From Promethearchaeota archaeon (GTDB lineage: Archaea > Asgardarchaeota > Lokiarchaeia > Sigynarchaeales > SOKP01): a DNA stretch of 26,079 bases. The stretch spans positions 1 to 26,079 of the forward strand of contig WJIN01000110.1 in NCBI GenBank assembly GCA_014730295.1. The letters are read 5' to 3'. Below the pieces are notes generated by a model that saw only the letters and a program-made list of their open reading frames with translations, did not search any database and was not told the DNA's origin. Below are positions 16,156-23,865 of the stretch, one piece after another (position 1 is the first letter of the stretch; every line of letters starts with the position of its first letter). A program made the translations under genes and the position numbers.

Positions 16156-16833
16156 TTAAATTTGCAGCACAGAAGTCAGGCGCATCAGCTCAGGACCAGT
16201 GCTTAGTTTGCCGAAAACCCCCCCGTTATCATTTACCGCAGCCCCTCCACTAAGATATGGGACTCCTCGATTAATCGTACTCACATCAGTTTCCACCTTG
16301 AGCACGGAAGATATATAATCTATCTCGTCATTCGTCGCTAAGGGGTGGACTAAACATCCTTTATTATTTGCAATGCCTATGGACCCTGGCAAGTAACTAC
16401 CGGCAAAATCAAATACGTGGGTTTCCACATTTAAGACTTGCTCTATTTCCTCTTGATACGGACGTAGGAGAGAACTAATAATTGCTCCATTATCATTACA
16501 TAAGATTAAATTGCCGTATGCGTTATCGACCGATTTTAAAATACTAATTTCTGTGGAATTTTTGGTGCTGAGGAGATTTTTTTTAAGGTTTGAGAGTTCA
16601 TCGTCTCTAAGGATATGTGGCAAGATGATACCATATTTATTGCTGGAGGAGTAAACCCCCACCAATTTCGAATTATTCACAGTGAACGGATAAAAGTCGA
16701 CCTGAAAGACATCTTGTAATTTTTTCAGATCTGACTTATTGATGCTGGGTGGATATAGAACATAGGAATTTGTCACCTCTAAATAAACGCCTACAAGACT
16801 CCTGCCAAAAAGATCAGTCCTCAGTATTGTCAT
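16156..16833 (-). CDS. eif6: Translation initiation factor aIF6
   Basis: 225 aa, five quasi-repeated alpha/beta units (pentein fold). Recognisable pieces are FGRSLVGVYLEVTNSYVLYP near the start, GIILPHILRDDEL near 68-80, GIANNKGCLVHP near 153-164, and a C-terminal repeat with VPYLSGGAAVNDNGG. It binds the 50S subunit and prevents early joining with 30S. Lies 73 bp after eL31, as in many archaeal clusters. Full length. Confidence 0.96.
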   Translation of the reverse strand: MTILRTDLFGRSLVGVYLEVTNSYVLYPPSINKSDLKKLQDVFQVDFYPFTVNNSKLVGVYSSSNKYGIILPHILRDDELSNLKKNLLSTKNSTEISILKSVDNAYGNLILCNDNGAIISSLLRPYQEEIEQVLNVETHVFDFAGSYLPGSIGIANNKGCLVHPLATNDEIDYISSVLKVETDVSTINRGVPYLSGGAAVNDNGGVFGKLSTGPELMRLTSVLQI

Positions 16834-16906
16834 TTCTGTCTATGATGGACCCATTAATTTAATTTTCAAAAAGAGTTAAATTTTAAACTAAGTAAAAATA
16901 ATAGAT

Positions 16907-17380
16907 TTAAGCTAAATAGACTACAGCAAGGCCATTTATATCTTTAGTAATACGCACTCTCAATTTCCTCGGCGGTTTTTGGATTCCGCGGCTCCAGATC
17001 TTCTCGTTTACCTCTTGACTTATCACTAAATATTCTGGTTTCATGTGCCGTTGCGTAAATTCCCTAAGATATCGAATTGATTTCTTAGCCCATTTTGTTC
17101 TTGGTCCTTTTCGAGCTTTTTTAAGGGGTACAGTATAGATTCTCTCATCGATGATTTCTTCCTCTGGAATTCGTTCTTCTTCCACGATTTCTTCTTCAGG
17201 AATTATTTCTTCTTCGAAGAGTTCTTCTACTTCTTCCTCTGCGCTAATCTCTTCCAAGCTAAATTCCTCGATCTCTTCGATCTCAGCCTCTTCTTCTTCA
17301 ATCTCTTCGAGTTCCTCACCTTCTTCGGCGAGCTCCTCCTCCAAGTCGTCTAAACTTATTTCTTTTCGTTTTTTCGCCAT
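16907..17380 (-). CDS. rpl31e: Ribosomal protein eL31 with long acidic N-terminal extension
   Basis: 157 aa. Residues 79-157 are a complete eL31: DERIYTVPLKKARKGPRTKW, IRYLREFTQRHMKPE, WSRGIQKPPRKLRVRI. In front is an extension of nearly 80 residues, about half of them glutamate (39 of the first 80), low in complexity. Typical archaeal eL31 is about 80-100 aa. eL31 lies by the exit tunnel in known ribosome structures, near SRP and SecY docking sites. No good internal ATG exists near the core, so the extension appears genuinely translated; the reading frame is continuous and starts MAKKRKE at the ATG. Follows eL39 by 26 nt. Confidence 0.93.
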   Translation of the reverse strand: MAKKRKEISLDDLEEELAEEGEELEEIEEEEAEIEEIEEFSLEEISAEEEVEELFEEEIIPEEEIVEEERIPEEEIIDERIYTVPLKKARKGPRTKWAKKSIRYLREFTQRHMKPEYLVISQEVNEKIWSRGIQKPPRKLRVRITKDINGLAVVYLA

Positions 17381-17406
17381 AATATCACATAATACGTTGT
17401 AATTGA

Positions 17407-17568
17407 TTAATCCACTTTCAATTTATTGTTTCTCCATTCCCGTCTGCTGTGAGGGCTTGTGCGAACTTTTCCCCCCGTTTTCATAATCACCCAACTTGGG
17501 ATGGATCGATTTTGGCGCAATTTCTTTCCTCTTCGTATTTTAGAGGGATTATCTTTATTTCGTGCCAT
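17407..17568 (-). CDS. rpl39e: Ribosomal protein eL39
   Basis: 53 aa. It begins MARNKDNPSKIRRGKKLRQN, then RSIPSWVIMKTGGKVRTSP and RREWRNNKLKVD. This is the highly basic eL39 pattern, including the conserved W and the QNR...P-x-WV segment. It lines the nascent peptide tunnel in the archaeal large subunit. Located between PDCD5 and eL31 as in other archaea, 12 nt after the PDCD5 stop. Confidence 0.95.
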   Translation of the reverse strand: MARNKDNPSKIRRGKKLRQNRSIPSWVIMKTGGKVRTSPHSRREWRNNKLKVD

Positions 17569-17580
17569 TTTTCTCACTAT

Positions 17581-17919
17581 TTATAATTTTTTAATTCTAA
17601 AATCTTTTTTCTTATTTGAATCGGTAATTTTTTGTAAGAGCTTTTTAAACTCCCTATCAGACATTTCCCCTCGGATCCGTCCTGCTCTATACAATTGGAT
17701 AAGTTGCAATTCTATTTGTTGAGCGAATTGAGGTTTTACCATTCTGATGTTTTCTAATCGCTGACGACCCTTTTGTGACAGGATTTTTCTCATAATTTGA
17801 TATTTTTGTTCCTCGAATGCTTGCTGCTGCTCTTCAGCCATTTGGTTTTGCATTGCCTGTTGTTTTAATTGCTCAAGCTTTTTCTGGCGAAGTTCTTCTA
17901 ATTGTTCTTCATCACTCAT
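17581..17919 (-). CDS. PDCD5-family nucleic-acid-binding protein
   Basis: 112 aa, similar in length to archaeal PDCD5/TFAR19 proteins. A Gln/Glu-rich N-terminal helix (LEELRQKKLEQLKQQ) leads into ILSQKGRQRLENIRMVKPQFAQQIE-type core sequence and LYRAGRIRGEMSDREFKKLL, the family's signature. Known members bind DNA and assist folding of tubulin/TRiC clients in eukaryotes; the archaeal role is not settled. Between eS19 and eL39, almost certainly one operon. Confidence 0.93.
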   Translation of the reverse strand: MSDEEQLEELRQKKLEQLKQQAMQNQMAEEQQQAFEEQKYQIMRKILSQKGRQRLENIRMVKPQFAQQIELQLIQLYRAGRIRGEMSDREFKKLLQKITDSNKKKDFRIKKL

Positions 17920-17949
17920 AGTAAATCACAAATAGATGTAATTACTTTA

Positions 17950-18378
17950 TTATTTATTTTTTTTCCTTAAAATTTCATATGCAGTACGTTCTAAAAAGCT
18001 CACTCCTTCTGGTGTGCATAGTCGTCCTTCTTTTTCTTTTTGCATAAGGAGGTCAGCTTCTTCTAACTGCTGAAGTATTAAGCGAATAATTTTTCCGGAA
18101 CCTCTCGCGCTTTTGGACTTTCCTTGTTTATCTCTGTACCGTCCGCCATAATGTTTTCGTAGCTTATTGACTCCGATCGGTCCAAATTTTCGCACTTTTC
18201 GCAATATGGATGCTGCTCTGACATACCAGAAGTTTTCGTGATCGACTGGGGCAATTTCTTTAAAATAGGCCGTTTTCCAGTATTCGCTTCCTTCTGGAGG
18301 TTGAATGGACGGATATTCCTTTAATTTCTCCGCTACTTCTCCAATGAACTTATTAGGTTTAACCGTATAAATTGACAT
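17950..18378 (-). CDS. rps19e: Ribosomal protein eS19
   Basis: 142 aa. WYVRAASILRKVRKFGPIGVNKLRKHYGG-type core (about 52-80), followed by GSGKIIRLILQQLEEADLL and a C-terminal helix. Small-subunit protein needed for 30S maturation. First gene of the minus-strand translation cluster, with a TATA-like region about 30 bp upstream in the divergent gap with the YhbY gene. Confidence 0.95.
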   Translation of the reverse strand: MSIYTVKPNKFIGEVAEKLKEYPSIQPPEGSEYWKTAYFKEIAPVDHENFWYVRAASILRKVRKFGPIGVNKLRKHYGGRYRDKQGKSKSARGSGKIIRLILQQLEEADLLMQKEKEGRLCTPEGVSFLERTAYEILRKKNK

Positions 18379-18471
18379 CGTTAAATTTTTTTTACTTATC
18401 GTTCTTTTATATCTATAAAAATCGTATATAAATTAAAAATTTTATTGTAGAATCGATGAAGGCTGATTTCA
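18379..18471. promoter_or_regulatory. Divergent promoter region, eS19 cluster and YhbY group
   Basis: 93 bp. GTATATAAATT at 18424-18434 lies about 38 bp before the YhbY-like ATG. On the other strand a TATAGATATAAAAG-like box near 18402-18416 lies about 30 bp before the eS19 ATG. Both leaders would be short. The close pair suggests joint control of two groups of ribosome-related genes. Confidence 0.5.
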
Positions 18472-18747
18472 ATGGATGCTAAAGAGAAATTTAAAGACGT
18501 TCTCCTAAATAAGCCTCATATAATTTTAGGTAAAAAAGGAATCGAAGAGAACGAAGGTTTTGTCCAACATGTAAAAACTCTATTAAAATCCCATAAGATT
18601 GTCAAAATCAAGATCCTAAAAACAGCTCTTCATTCTATGAACATAAGCGAGCTTGCGGATACTATTGCTCATAAGACAGATTCTTATTTACTAGATTTAC
18701 GAGGCCGAACCATTATTCTCTCAAAGACTCATATCGACGTGAAATAG
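18472..18747 (+). CDS. YhbY/CRM-domain RNA-binding protein
   Basis: 91 aa, a single CRM (CRS1-YhbY) domain. The GKKGI motif at 20-24 stands for the conserved GxxG loop; LLKSHKIVKIKIL follows, and DLRGRTIILSK ends the domain. Bacterial YhbY associates with pre-50S particles; archaeal members are thought to bind structured RNA. Next to Rpp21 and Nep1, so an RNA maturation role fits. Separated from rnp4 by 30 nt. Confidence 0.88.
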   Translation: MDAKEKFKDVLLNKPHIILGKKGIEENEGFVQHVKTLLKSHKIVKIKILKTALHSMNISELADTIAHKTDSYLLDLRGRTIILSKTHIDVK

Positions 18748-18777
18748 GAAGGATTTAAATATTCATAGACAAATATT

Positions 18778-19098
18778 ATGACTAATTTTAAAAAAGTTGC
18801 GAGAAAAATCGCAAAAAGTCGAATGCTATTTCTATTTAATCTGGCGGATAACACATTTCCAAAAGATAAAGCCCTCGCAAACCGATATGCGGATTTGGCC
18901 AGAAGATATGCCCAGCGAGCAAAAATAAAGATACCAATAAAGTGGAAACGCAGAATTTGCCATCAGTGTAAGATGTTCTTGTATCCCGGTAAAAACTGTC
19001 GGATTCGGCTTCAATCCAGAAAGGGAAAAGGCTCCCATATTACTCTTACGTGTTTGGATTGTGGGCATAAAACTCGTTATTATATTCATACTTCTTAA
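18778..19098 (+). CDS. rnp4: RNase P protein component 4 (Rpp21/Rpr2)
   Basis: 106 aa. An N-terminal pair of helices with many Arg/Lys (AKSRMLFLFNLADNTF, NRYADLARRYAQRAKIK) is followed by a zinc ribbon with C61-x2-C64 and C92-x2-C95. This is the Rpp21 layout. It binds RNase P RNA with Rpp29 and supports 5' maturation of tRNA. A TATA-like ATTTAAAT lies about 25 bp upstream, so a nearly leaderless transcript is possible besides read-through from yhbY. Confidence 0.94.
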   Translation: MTNFKKVARKIAKSRMLFLFNLADNTFPKDKALANRYADLARRYAQRAKIKIPIKWKRRICHQCKMFLYPGKNCRIRLQSRKGKGSHITLTCLDCGHKTRYYIHTS

Positions 19099-19144
19099 TA
19101 ACTAAAAATATTTAACTCTAAGTTCCCTACTTAGTGTGTTGCCT

Positions 19145-19819
19145 ATGACACTTATTATTTTTTTAGTTGAATGTGGATTAGAATTAATCCCGAAAAAAAT
19201 CAGAACACATCCCGCGGTTCGAAGGAATTTATCTATGAAAAACTATTACACGCAATTATTAGACAATGCGCTCCATCATTCTGCGATGGAAAATCTTAAA
19301 AATCGACGCAAACGCGGTAGACCGGATATAATTCATCTGTGTTTGCTTAATGCTCTCGGCTCTCCTTTAAATAAAATAGGGCAGTTGAAGATTTTTGTCC
19401 ATACTCTCCACGATCGCTTGTTTGAAATCAATCCAAACATTCGAATTACAAAGAATTTCAACAGATTTAAAGGGCTTATGGCAAAACTGCTAATTGACAA
19501 CGGAATCAAAGTAAAAGGGGAATATCTTATCGCACCTATCAAAAAATCATTAAAAGCCAAGCTTCAGGAATTTGAGGATGCCCACACGATCATACTCTCT
19601 GAAGATGGACAACTAATCTCATCTTATAGCGATTTGTATAAAGAAGGTACTTCAAAAAACTATGTCCTTATCATCGGGGGATTTCAAAAAGCCCATTTTT
19701 CAGATAAAATTACTACTCTTACCGTTAATAAAATATCTCTCTTTAAAAAATCCCTCTTTGCCTGGATTATAGTAAGCAGGGTAATAGCATTCTATGAAAT
19801 ACTGGCTGGGCTCTTTTAA
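19145..19819 (+). CDS. nep1: rRNA pseudouridine N1-methyltransferase Nep1 (Emg1)
   Basis: 224 aa from the ATG at 19145; a GTG at 19136 is in frame but adds only three residues. SPOUT methyltransferase that modifies a pseudouridine in 16S rRNA and helps 30S assembly. Visible hallmarks: ECGLELIPKKIRTHPAVRRN near the start, DNALHHSAMENL, RKRGRPDIIHLCLLNALGSPL and VLIIGGFQKAHF, the trefoil-knot part. Follows rnp4 by 46 bp with a TATA-like AAATATTTAA between. Confidence 0.95.
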   Translation: MTLIIFLVECGLELIPKKIRTHPAVRRNLSMKNYYTQLLDNALHHSAMENLKNRRKRGRPDIIHLCLLNALGSPLNKIGQLKIFVHTLHDRLFEINPNIRITKNFNRFKGLMAKLLIDNGIKVKGEYLIAPIKKSLKAKLQEFEDAHTIILSEDGQLISSYSDLYKEGTSKNYVLIIGGFQKAHFSDKITTLTVNKISLFKKSLFAWIIVSRVIAFYEILAGLF

Positions 19820-19828
19820 TTAGTTATT

Positions 19829-19842
19829 CTCCAAAATTGGAG
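19829..19842. promoter_or_regulatory. Short inverted repeat after nep1
   Basis: CTCCAA-AA-TTGGAG, ten nucleotides past the nep1 stop. The six-base arms could pair as CTCC/GGAG with a 6-nt loop, or act as a small operator ahead of the ferritin-like gene. Evidence is only symmetry. Confidence 0.25.
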
Positions 19843-20010
19843 CAATGGTGCTATTATTTAAACTATATTGTCTTTTTGTCGGATTGAATACGAAATAACA
19901 TTTACTTTTAGAATGGATTCTTTCTCAAAAAGATTAAATAAACTATAACTAAAAGGTATAAAAACATATGGAAATATTATGATCAAAGAAATTAATTCAA
20001 AGAGAAAATT

Positions 20011-20445
20011 ATGACATCCAAAGAAGAATTAATTGATATGTTCAATAAAGCACTCACATTAGAACACCAAGCTCGAATCCAGTATATGACCCACGCTCAA
20101 CAAATCAGTGGGCCAAACGCAGAACCGATCATTGAAAGATTGGAAGAATTGGCAGCAGATGAAAAAGACCATGAGGAAAAATTTCGAGAAATTATTGCGG
20201 GCTACCTCGGCGGTATTCCAACCATGGAAATGTCTGACCCACATTCCGCTGAAGGCTTGGATGATATATTAGATACTAATTTACACGATGAGAAGACGGC
20301 TATAGATTATTATATGGAAATTTATGATGAAGTAATGCAGATGAGGAATGAGATTAAATATTCATGGTTCCAAGTAGTTCATAAACTACGGGAGATCATT
20401 GCCGATGAGAATGAACATGTCATGGAATTAAATACCTTAAAATAA
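20011..20445 (+). CDS. Ferritin-like di-iron protein (bacterioferritin/rubrerythrin type)
   Basis: 144 aa, a four-helix bundle. Probable iron ligands: E18 in LEHQARIQY, E51 and H54 in ADEKDHEE, E94 in LHDEKTAIDYY, E133 and H136 in ADENEHVMEL. This spacing of two ExxH pairs marks the ferritin-like superfamily. No C-terminal rubredoxin domain is present, so it is not a full rubrerythrin. Iron storage or peroxide reduction is possible. A TATA-like GTATAAAAA lies at 19956-19964. Single gene. Confidence 0.85.
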   Translation: MTSKEELIDMFNKALTLEHQARIQYMTHAQQISGPNAEPIIERLEELAADEKDHEEKFREIIAGYLGGIPTMEMSDPHSAEGLDDILDTNLHDEKTAIDYYMEIYDEVMQMRNEIKYSWFQVVHKLREIIADENEHVMELNTLK

Positions 20446-20547
20446 AACTAAGCAACCTAAACTCCTTTTTTTTTTATTATCCTGTTTTTAGAGTTTCTAA
20501 GTGCATTATTCCAATAGGTTTCATAAGATTTTTTTAACCCTTCTTCT

Positions 20548-21282
20548 CTACTTATTATCATTTATTTCGGTTTTAGCATCATATAATATCATCGGTATTA
20601 AAAGGATGAATAGGACTGCGCTAATCAGAAGGTTTGGATGAGAAAACGATAGATATGAAACTATTCCTAAGATTAGTGATGAAAAGAGGATAAAAACAAG
20701 TTCCAAATTTACCCATTTATTTTTAACTTTTGTGAACAAATAATACCCGTTGAAAACGTACAAAATTCCAAAAATACATACATACAGAATCATTGGTATA
20801 TTAGGATCGGGTGGCCAGCCAATCCACGTTAAAATATTAAAAAGTAAACTGATACCCAATCCACGGATCAATACCACACAAAAATAACATACTCTATCTC
20901 CAAATTCCATTTTGTCATTCCTAGTTTTAAAGAAAAACAAGATTGAAAAATTCATACTATTTATAACCCCCAGAAGTATCAAGATGGGATGGATATAATA
21001 CCGATCCTGTGGAGAATTAATCAACAACTGGGTTATGACCATCAACAAATTAAGAAATGATACGGTCGTCGACATAATAATCACATTCTCCTTATTTGTA
21101 TAATTATCCTGATTCAGATGTATATATAGAAATATTGATAACGGAAGAAAAAAGCCCGTGAATATAAAGAGCGTGACCGATAATTCGATTAATCCAATCG
21201 CAAGAATTCCGGAGATTAAATGAAGAATTCCCGAAACCATCATAAGAAGACTAGGAATGCCCAACCAAATTTTATCATTCAT
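20548..21282 (-). CDS. Eight-TM membrane protein, unknown function
   Basis: 244 aa with about eight hydrophobic segments (roughly 7-28, 33-55, 66-88, 96-118, 132-155, 162-184, 191-211, 217-235), short loops and no soluble domain. WIGWPPDPN near 153-161 sits between TM5 and TM6. I do not recognise a family. ATG at 21282; converges on the ferritin-like gene. Confidence 0.65.
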   Translation of the reverse strand: MNDKIWLGIPSLLMMVSGILHLISGILAIGLIELSVTLFIFTGFFLPLSIFLYIHLNQDNYTNKENVIIMSTTVSFLNLLMVITQLLINSPQDRYYIHPILILLGVINSMNFSILFFFKTRNDKMEFGDRVCYFCVVLIRGLGISLLFNILTWIGWPPDPNIPMILYVCIFGILYVFNGYYLFTKVKNKWVNLELVFILFSSLILGIVSYLSFSHPNLLISAVLFILLIPMILYDAKTEINDNK

Positions 21283-21430
21283 CTATTTGAACTCTTTTAT
21301 GTACTATTAATTTAAGTTATTTTACGAATATATAAGATTTTCTTTAGAGAAAAGCAACAAAAATAAAAGAAATGATTATTTAAGGATCATATCTTTTTGA
21401 TTAATACATCTGAGATCTCTTTCCTCATAT

Positions 21431-21501
21431 GCGCCGTTAGTCTAGCGGTAGGATGTTGGCCTTCCAAGCCAATGACCCGGGTTCGAATCCCGGACGGCGC
21501 A
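21431..21501 (+). tRNA. tRNA-Gly(UCC)
   Basis: 71 nt with discriminator A, no encoded CCA. Acceptor GCGCCGT/ACGGCGC pairs over all seven positions. Anticodon arm TTGGC-CTTCCAA-GCCAA gives anticodon TCC. T arm CCCGG-GTTCGAAT-CCCGG is canonical. No intron. TATA-like GATTATTTAA lies about 50 bp upstream. Confidence 0.97.
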
Positions 21502-21790
21502 CTTTATTCTTTTATCTTTTGCTCAGAATCATCGTATAGTTTCTTTTAGCGAAATCTTTTTCGACTTGTTAATTATAAACAATAAAATTATAATATTGAA
21601 TTATCATAAGGAGAATGAAAAAACGCCCATTTCATTAAATTTCATCAACCAATATTCACCCTTTTTTCATGCTACAATCTCGGGGCGTTTTTTCACCTTC
21701 TTTTAATCATAGACTCATTTGTGATATGATTCTTAACTATTTTCCATCTCCAAAACCATTTAAACGTCTTTTGAATTATACTCTGTAAGG
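21502..21790. other. Intergenic region after tRNA-Gly
   Basis: 289 bp without a convincing gene. TATA-like AATTATAAA lies near 21570, then the long inverted repeat described separately, then AT-rich DNA before the radical SAM gene, with CATTTAAAC near 21758 as its possible promoter. Confidence 0.5.
21616..21695. repeat. 13-bp perfect inverted repeat enclosing 54 nt
   Basis: TGAAAAAACGCCC (21616-21628) pairs perfectly with GGGCGTTTTTTCA (21683-21695). The 54-nt interior is AT-rich with no strong fold that I can see. The right arm ends in six T, so a plus-strand transcript could end there. It may be a small structured RNA, a terminator or a miniature mobile element; nothing decides. Confidence 0.55.
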
Positions 21791-22933
21791 ATGGTTACTT
21801 ATATTTATAAAGAATACAAAACAGCGATAAACAAATTAAAGTACCCCGATTCATGGTTTTGGGCTAGATATACCGCGAATCCTTATTCTGGATGTGAGCA
21901 TGTATGTATATATTGTGATGCGAGAAGTCAGCGATATTATCTTACTCAAGATTTTGAAGATGAAATCATTATAAAAGACAAATTTGCAAAAAAACTAGAG
22001 TTGACAATTAAAAATTCAAGCTCACTATTGACCGATGTTATTGGTCCTGGTGGTGTTTGTGATGCATATCAGCCCATCGAAAAGAAAGTGAAAAATACTC
22101 GAAAATTGTTGAAAGTCCTCATGAAATATGGATTTCCGGTAAACTTGGCCACAAAATCCGATCTCGTCACAAGAGATATAGATTTATTCAAGCAGATTTC
22201 GAAGGATACATGGTGTACTATTGGATTCTCTGTCTCTACGATGGATGAGGAGGTTTCTCGCTTATTGGAGCCCAGATCCTCCCCTCCTCAAGCACGTATG
22301 AGTGCTTTAAAAGATATAAAACAAAAAGCCCCGGAAATTCAAGTTGGGACGTATTTTATGCCCATTATTCCTTATTTGGAGGATGATTTTGAGCAGATCG
22401 AAAGAGTGATTAAAGAATCAAGGAACGCTGGAGCCCAATTTATCTTATTTGCGCCTGGATTGACCATGCGAGATAAACAACAAGAATTTTTTATTGCTAA
22501 ACTGCGTAAAAGTAAATATCGTGATATTGTCAAGCCATTATTGAAGCTTTATGAGAAAAATTCTGATAATGATGAGCTCTATAAATATTTGAATCAAATG
22601 AACTTAAAATTATATAATTTATGTCAAAAATATGGATTAGAAACCCGAGTAAAACGCTGGATCCCGTCTGACTATCGCAAATGGAATTATATCATCGCCG
22701 AAGTGCTTTTAAATGAAGAATATAAAAATGCCATCCGGGGCACTCCAAATAATAAGATGAAATGGGCGGGACTTTATCTTAATAATTTAGATCAATCAAT
22801 CATTAACTATTATAAACGAGGAGAGCTTAAAATGCTCAGAAATTTTAATGATGAGATTATTGAGTTTTTAAAACCTTATTTGAAAAGGGGAGAAAAAGAC
22901 CGAGATAAAAAAACATTGGACAAATTTTTATGA
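21791..22933 (+). CDS. SPL-like radical SAM protein (SplB/COG1533 type)
   Basis: 380 aa. Radical SAM cluster motif C35-x3-C39-x2-C42 in NPYSGCEHVCIYCDAR, the spelling of the SplB-related group that includes spore photoproduct lyases and relatives. A VIGPGGVCDAYQPIEKK segment and FSVSTMDEEVSRLLEPRS follow, also group hallmarks. Substrate unknown; true SPL repairs a thymine dimer. Its last four bases (ATGA) overlap the start of an AlkD-like gene, so the two are translated together. That suggests a DNA repair role (inference). Confidence 0.85.
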   Translation: MVTYIYKEYKTAINKLKYPDSWFWARYTANPYSGCEHVCIYCDARSQRYYLTQDFEDEIIIKDKFAKKLELTIKNSSSLLTDVIGPGGVCDAYQPIEKKVKNTRKLLKVLMKYGFPVNLATKSDLVTRDIDLFKQISKDTWCTIGFSVSTMDEEVSRLLEPRSSPPQARMSALKDIKQKAPEIQVGTYFMPIIPYLEDDFEQIERVIKESRNAGAQFILFAPGLTMRDKQQEFFIAKLRKSKYRDIVKPLLKLYEKNSDNDELYKYLNQMNLKLYNLCQKYGLETRVKRWIPSDYRKWNYIIAEVLLNEEYKNAIRGTPNNKMKWAGLYLNNLDQSIINYYKRGELKMLRNFNDEIIEFLKPYLKRGEKDRDKKTLDKFL

Positions 22934-23676
22934 ATAAAATACACAAGATCGTTCATGAAACTACAAATCTTCTCAAGCAGAAGGCCCCGATAAGAAGTAA
23001 TGCAAAGGCAGAGTGGGAAAAGAAGATATTAAACTCATCCGATCCTATATTTCGCAGCTATGGTTTGAGAGTTCCACAGCTTGATACGATTGCGCGTTAT
23101 ATCACAAACCATTATGAGATCTCATATGAAGAGGCTCTGGAGATTTTCAAAATTCTTATCAATACCCATATTCACGACGAAAGAATGGTTGCTATTAGCT
23201 TTATAAGCCGATTCAAAAAAGCTTTTGATGAAGGGCTTATTGATGCATATTATTATGCTTTAAAAAACCACTGTGATACTTGGGCTTTTTGCGATAGCAG
23301 TATGATTAAAATTTTGGGTCCGTATTTAGCAAAAAAGGGAAATTCTGCGCTTGCGAAAAAAATTATTAAAGCTTGGGCATCATCTGATTATCTATGGATT
23401 AGGAGGGCATCATTGGTAATTTTTCTCAAAAAAGCGATGGTATATAAGAATTTTAATGAGACTTCTCTATTTGAACTGGTTGAAGATATGATAGATGATC
23501 CAGAAGAGTATATCCAAAAGGCAATCGGTTGGATGTTAAAAACATGTTCAAAATACAAACCCGATATCGTTTATGAATATCTAATGGAGAATAGAGAACA
23601 TTTTCCCCGATCCACTTTACGTACCGCCAGCGAAAAATTTCCTGTAGAAATGAAAAATAAAATCCTAAAGCTATGA
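22930..23676 (+). CDS. AlkD-like DNA alkylation repair protein
   Basis: 248 aa, all-helical HEAT-like repeats. Family marks: DTWAFCDSSM near 118-127, WIRRASLVIFLKK near 156-168, and YIQKAIGWMLKTCSKYKPDIV near 194-214. AlkD proteins remove bulky or positively charged alkylated bases. Here the Trp, Asp and Arg contexts of the binding cleft are retained, though individual catalytic residues cannot be checked without an alignment. Coupled to the SPL-like gene by an ATGA overlap. Confidence 0.88.
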   Translation: MNKIHKIVHETTNLLKQKAPIRSNAKAEWEKKILNSSDPIFRSYGLRVPQLDTIARYITNHYEISYEEALEIFKILINTHIHDERMVAISFISRFKKAFDEGLIDAYYYALKNHCDTWAFCDSSMIKILGPYLAKKGNSALAKKIIKAWASSDYLWIRRASLVIFLKKAMVYKNFNETSLFELVEDMIDDPEEYIQKAIGWMLKTCSKYKPDIVYEYLMENREHFPRSTLRTASEKFPVEMKNKILKL

Positions 23677-23865
23677 ACCATCAAAACTTTTAGACTTTTT
23701 TTTGGAGAAGCTCATATATTTTGTCACAGAATAAAATTGTAGAGCCATAGAATTGGTTCTTCTTTATAGACTAAAAAAATTTATAATAGATTCTTGATTC
23801 TAATAGTTATCTTATTAAGGAAAAAGCACGATCCTTGTGGATTCTAAGTAAGAAAACACAATGGT

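Noticed and set aside
17151..17402. Serine-rich open frame opposite eL31
   Set aside because: It is the complement of the GAA/GAG-rich acidic stretch of eL31 (read as TCT/TCC), with no features of its own.
21615..21638. Seven-codon leader peptide starting at 21615
   Set aside because: An AAGGAG lies only one base before the ATG, too close for initiation, and the codons coincide with the inverted repeat arm. No attenuation design is visible.
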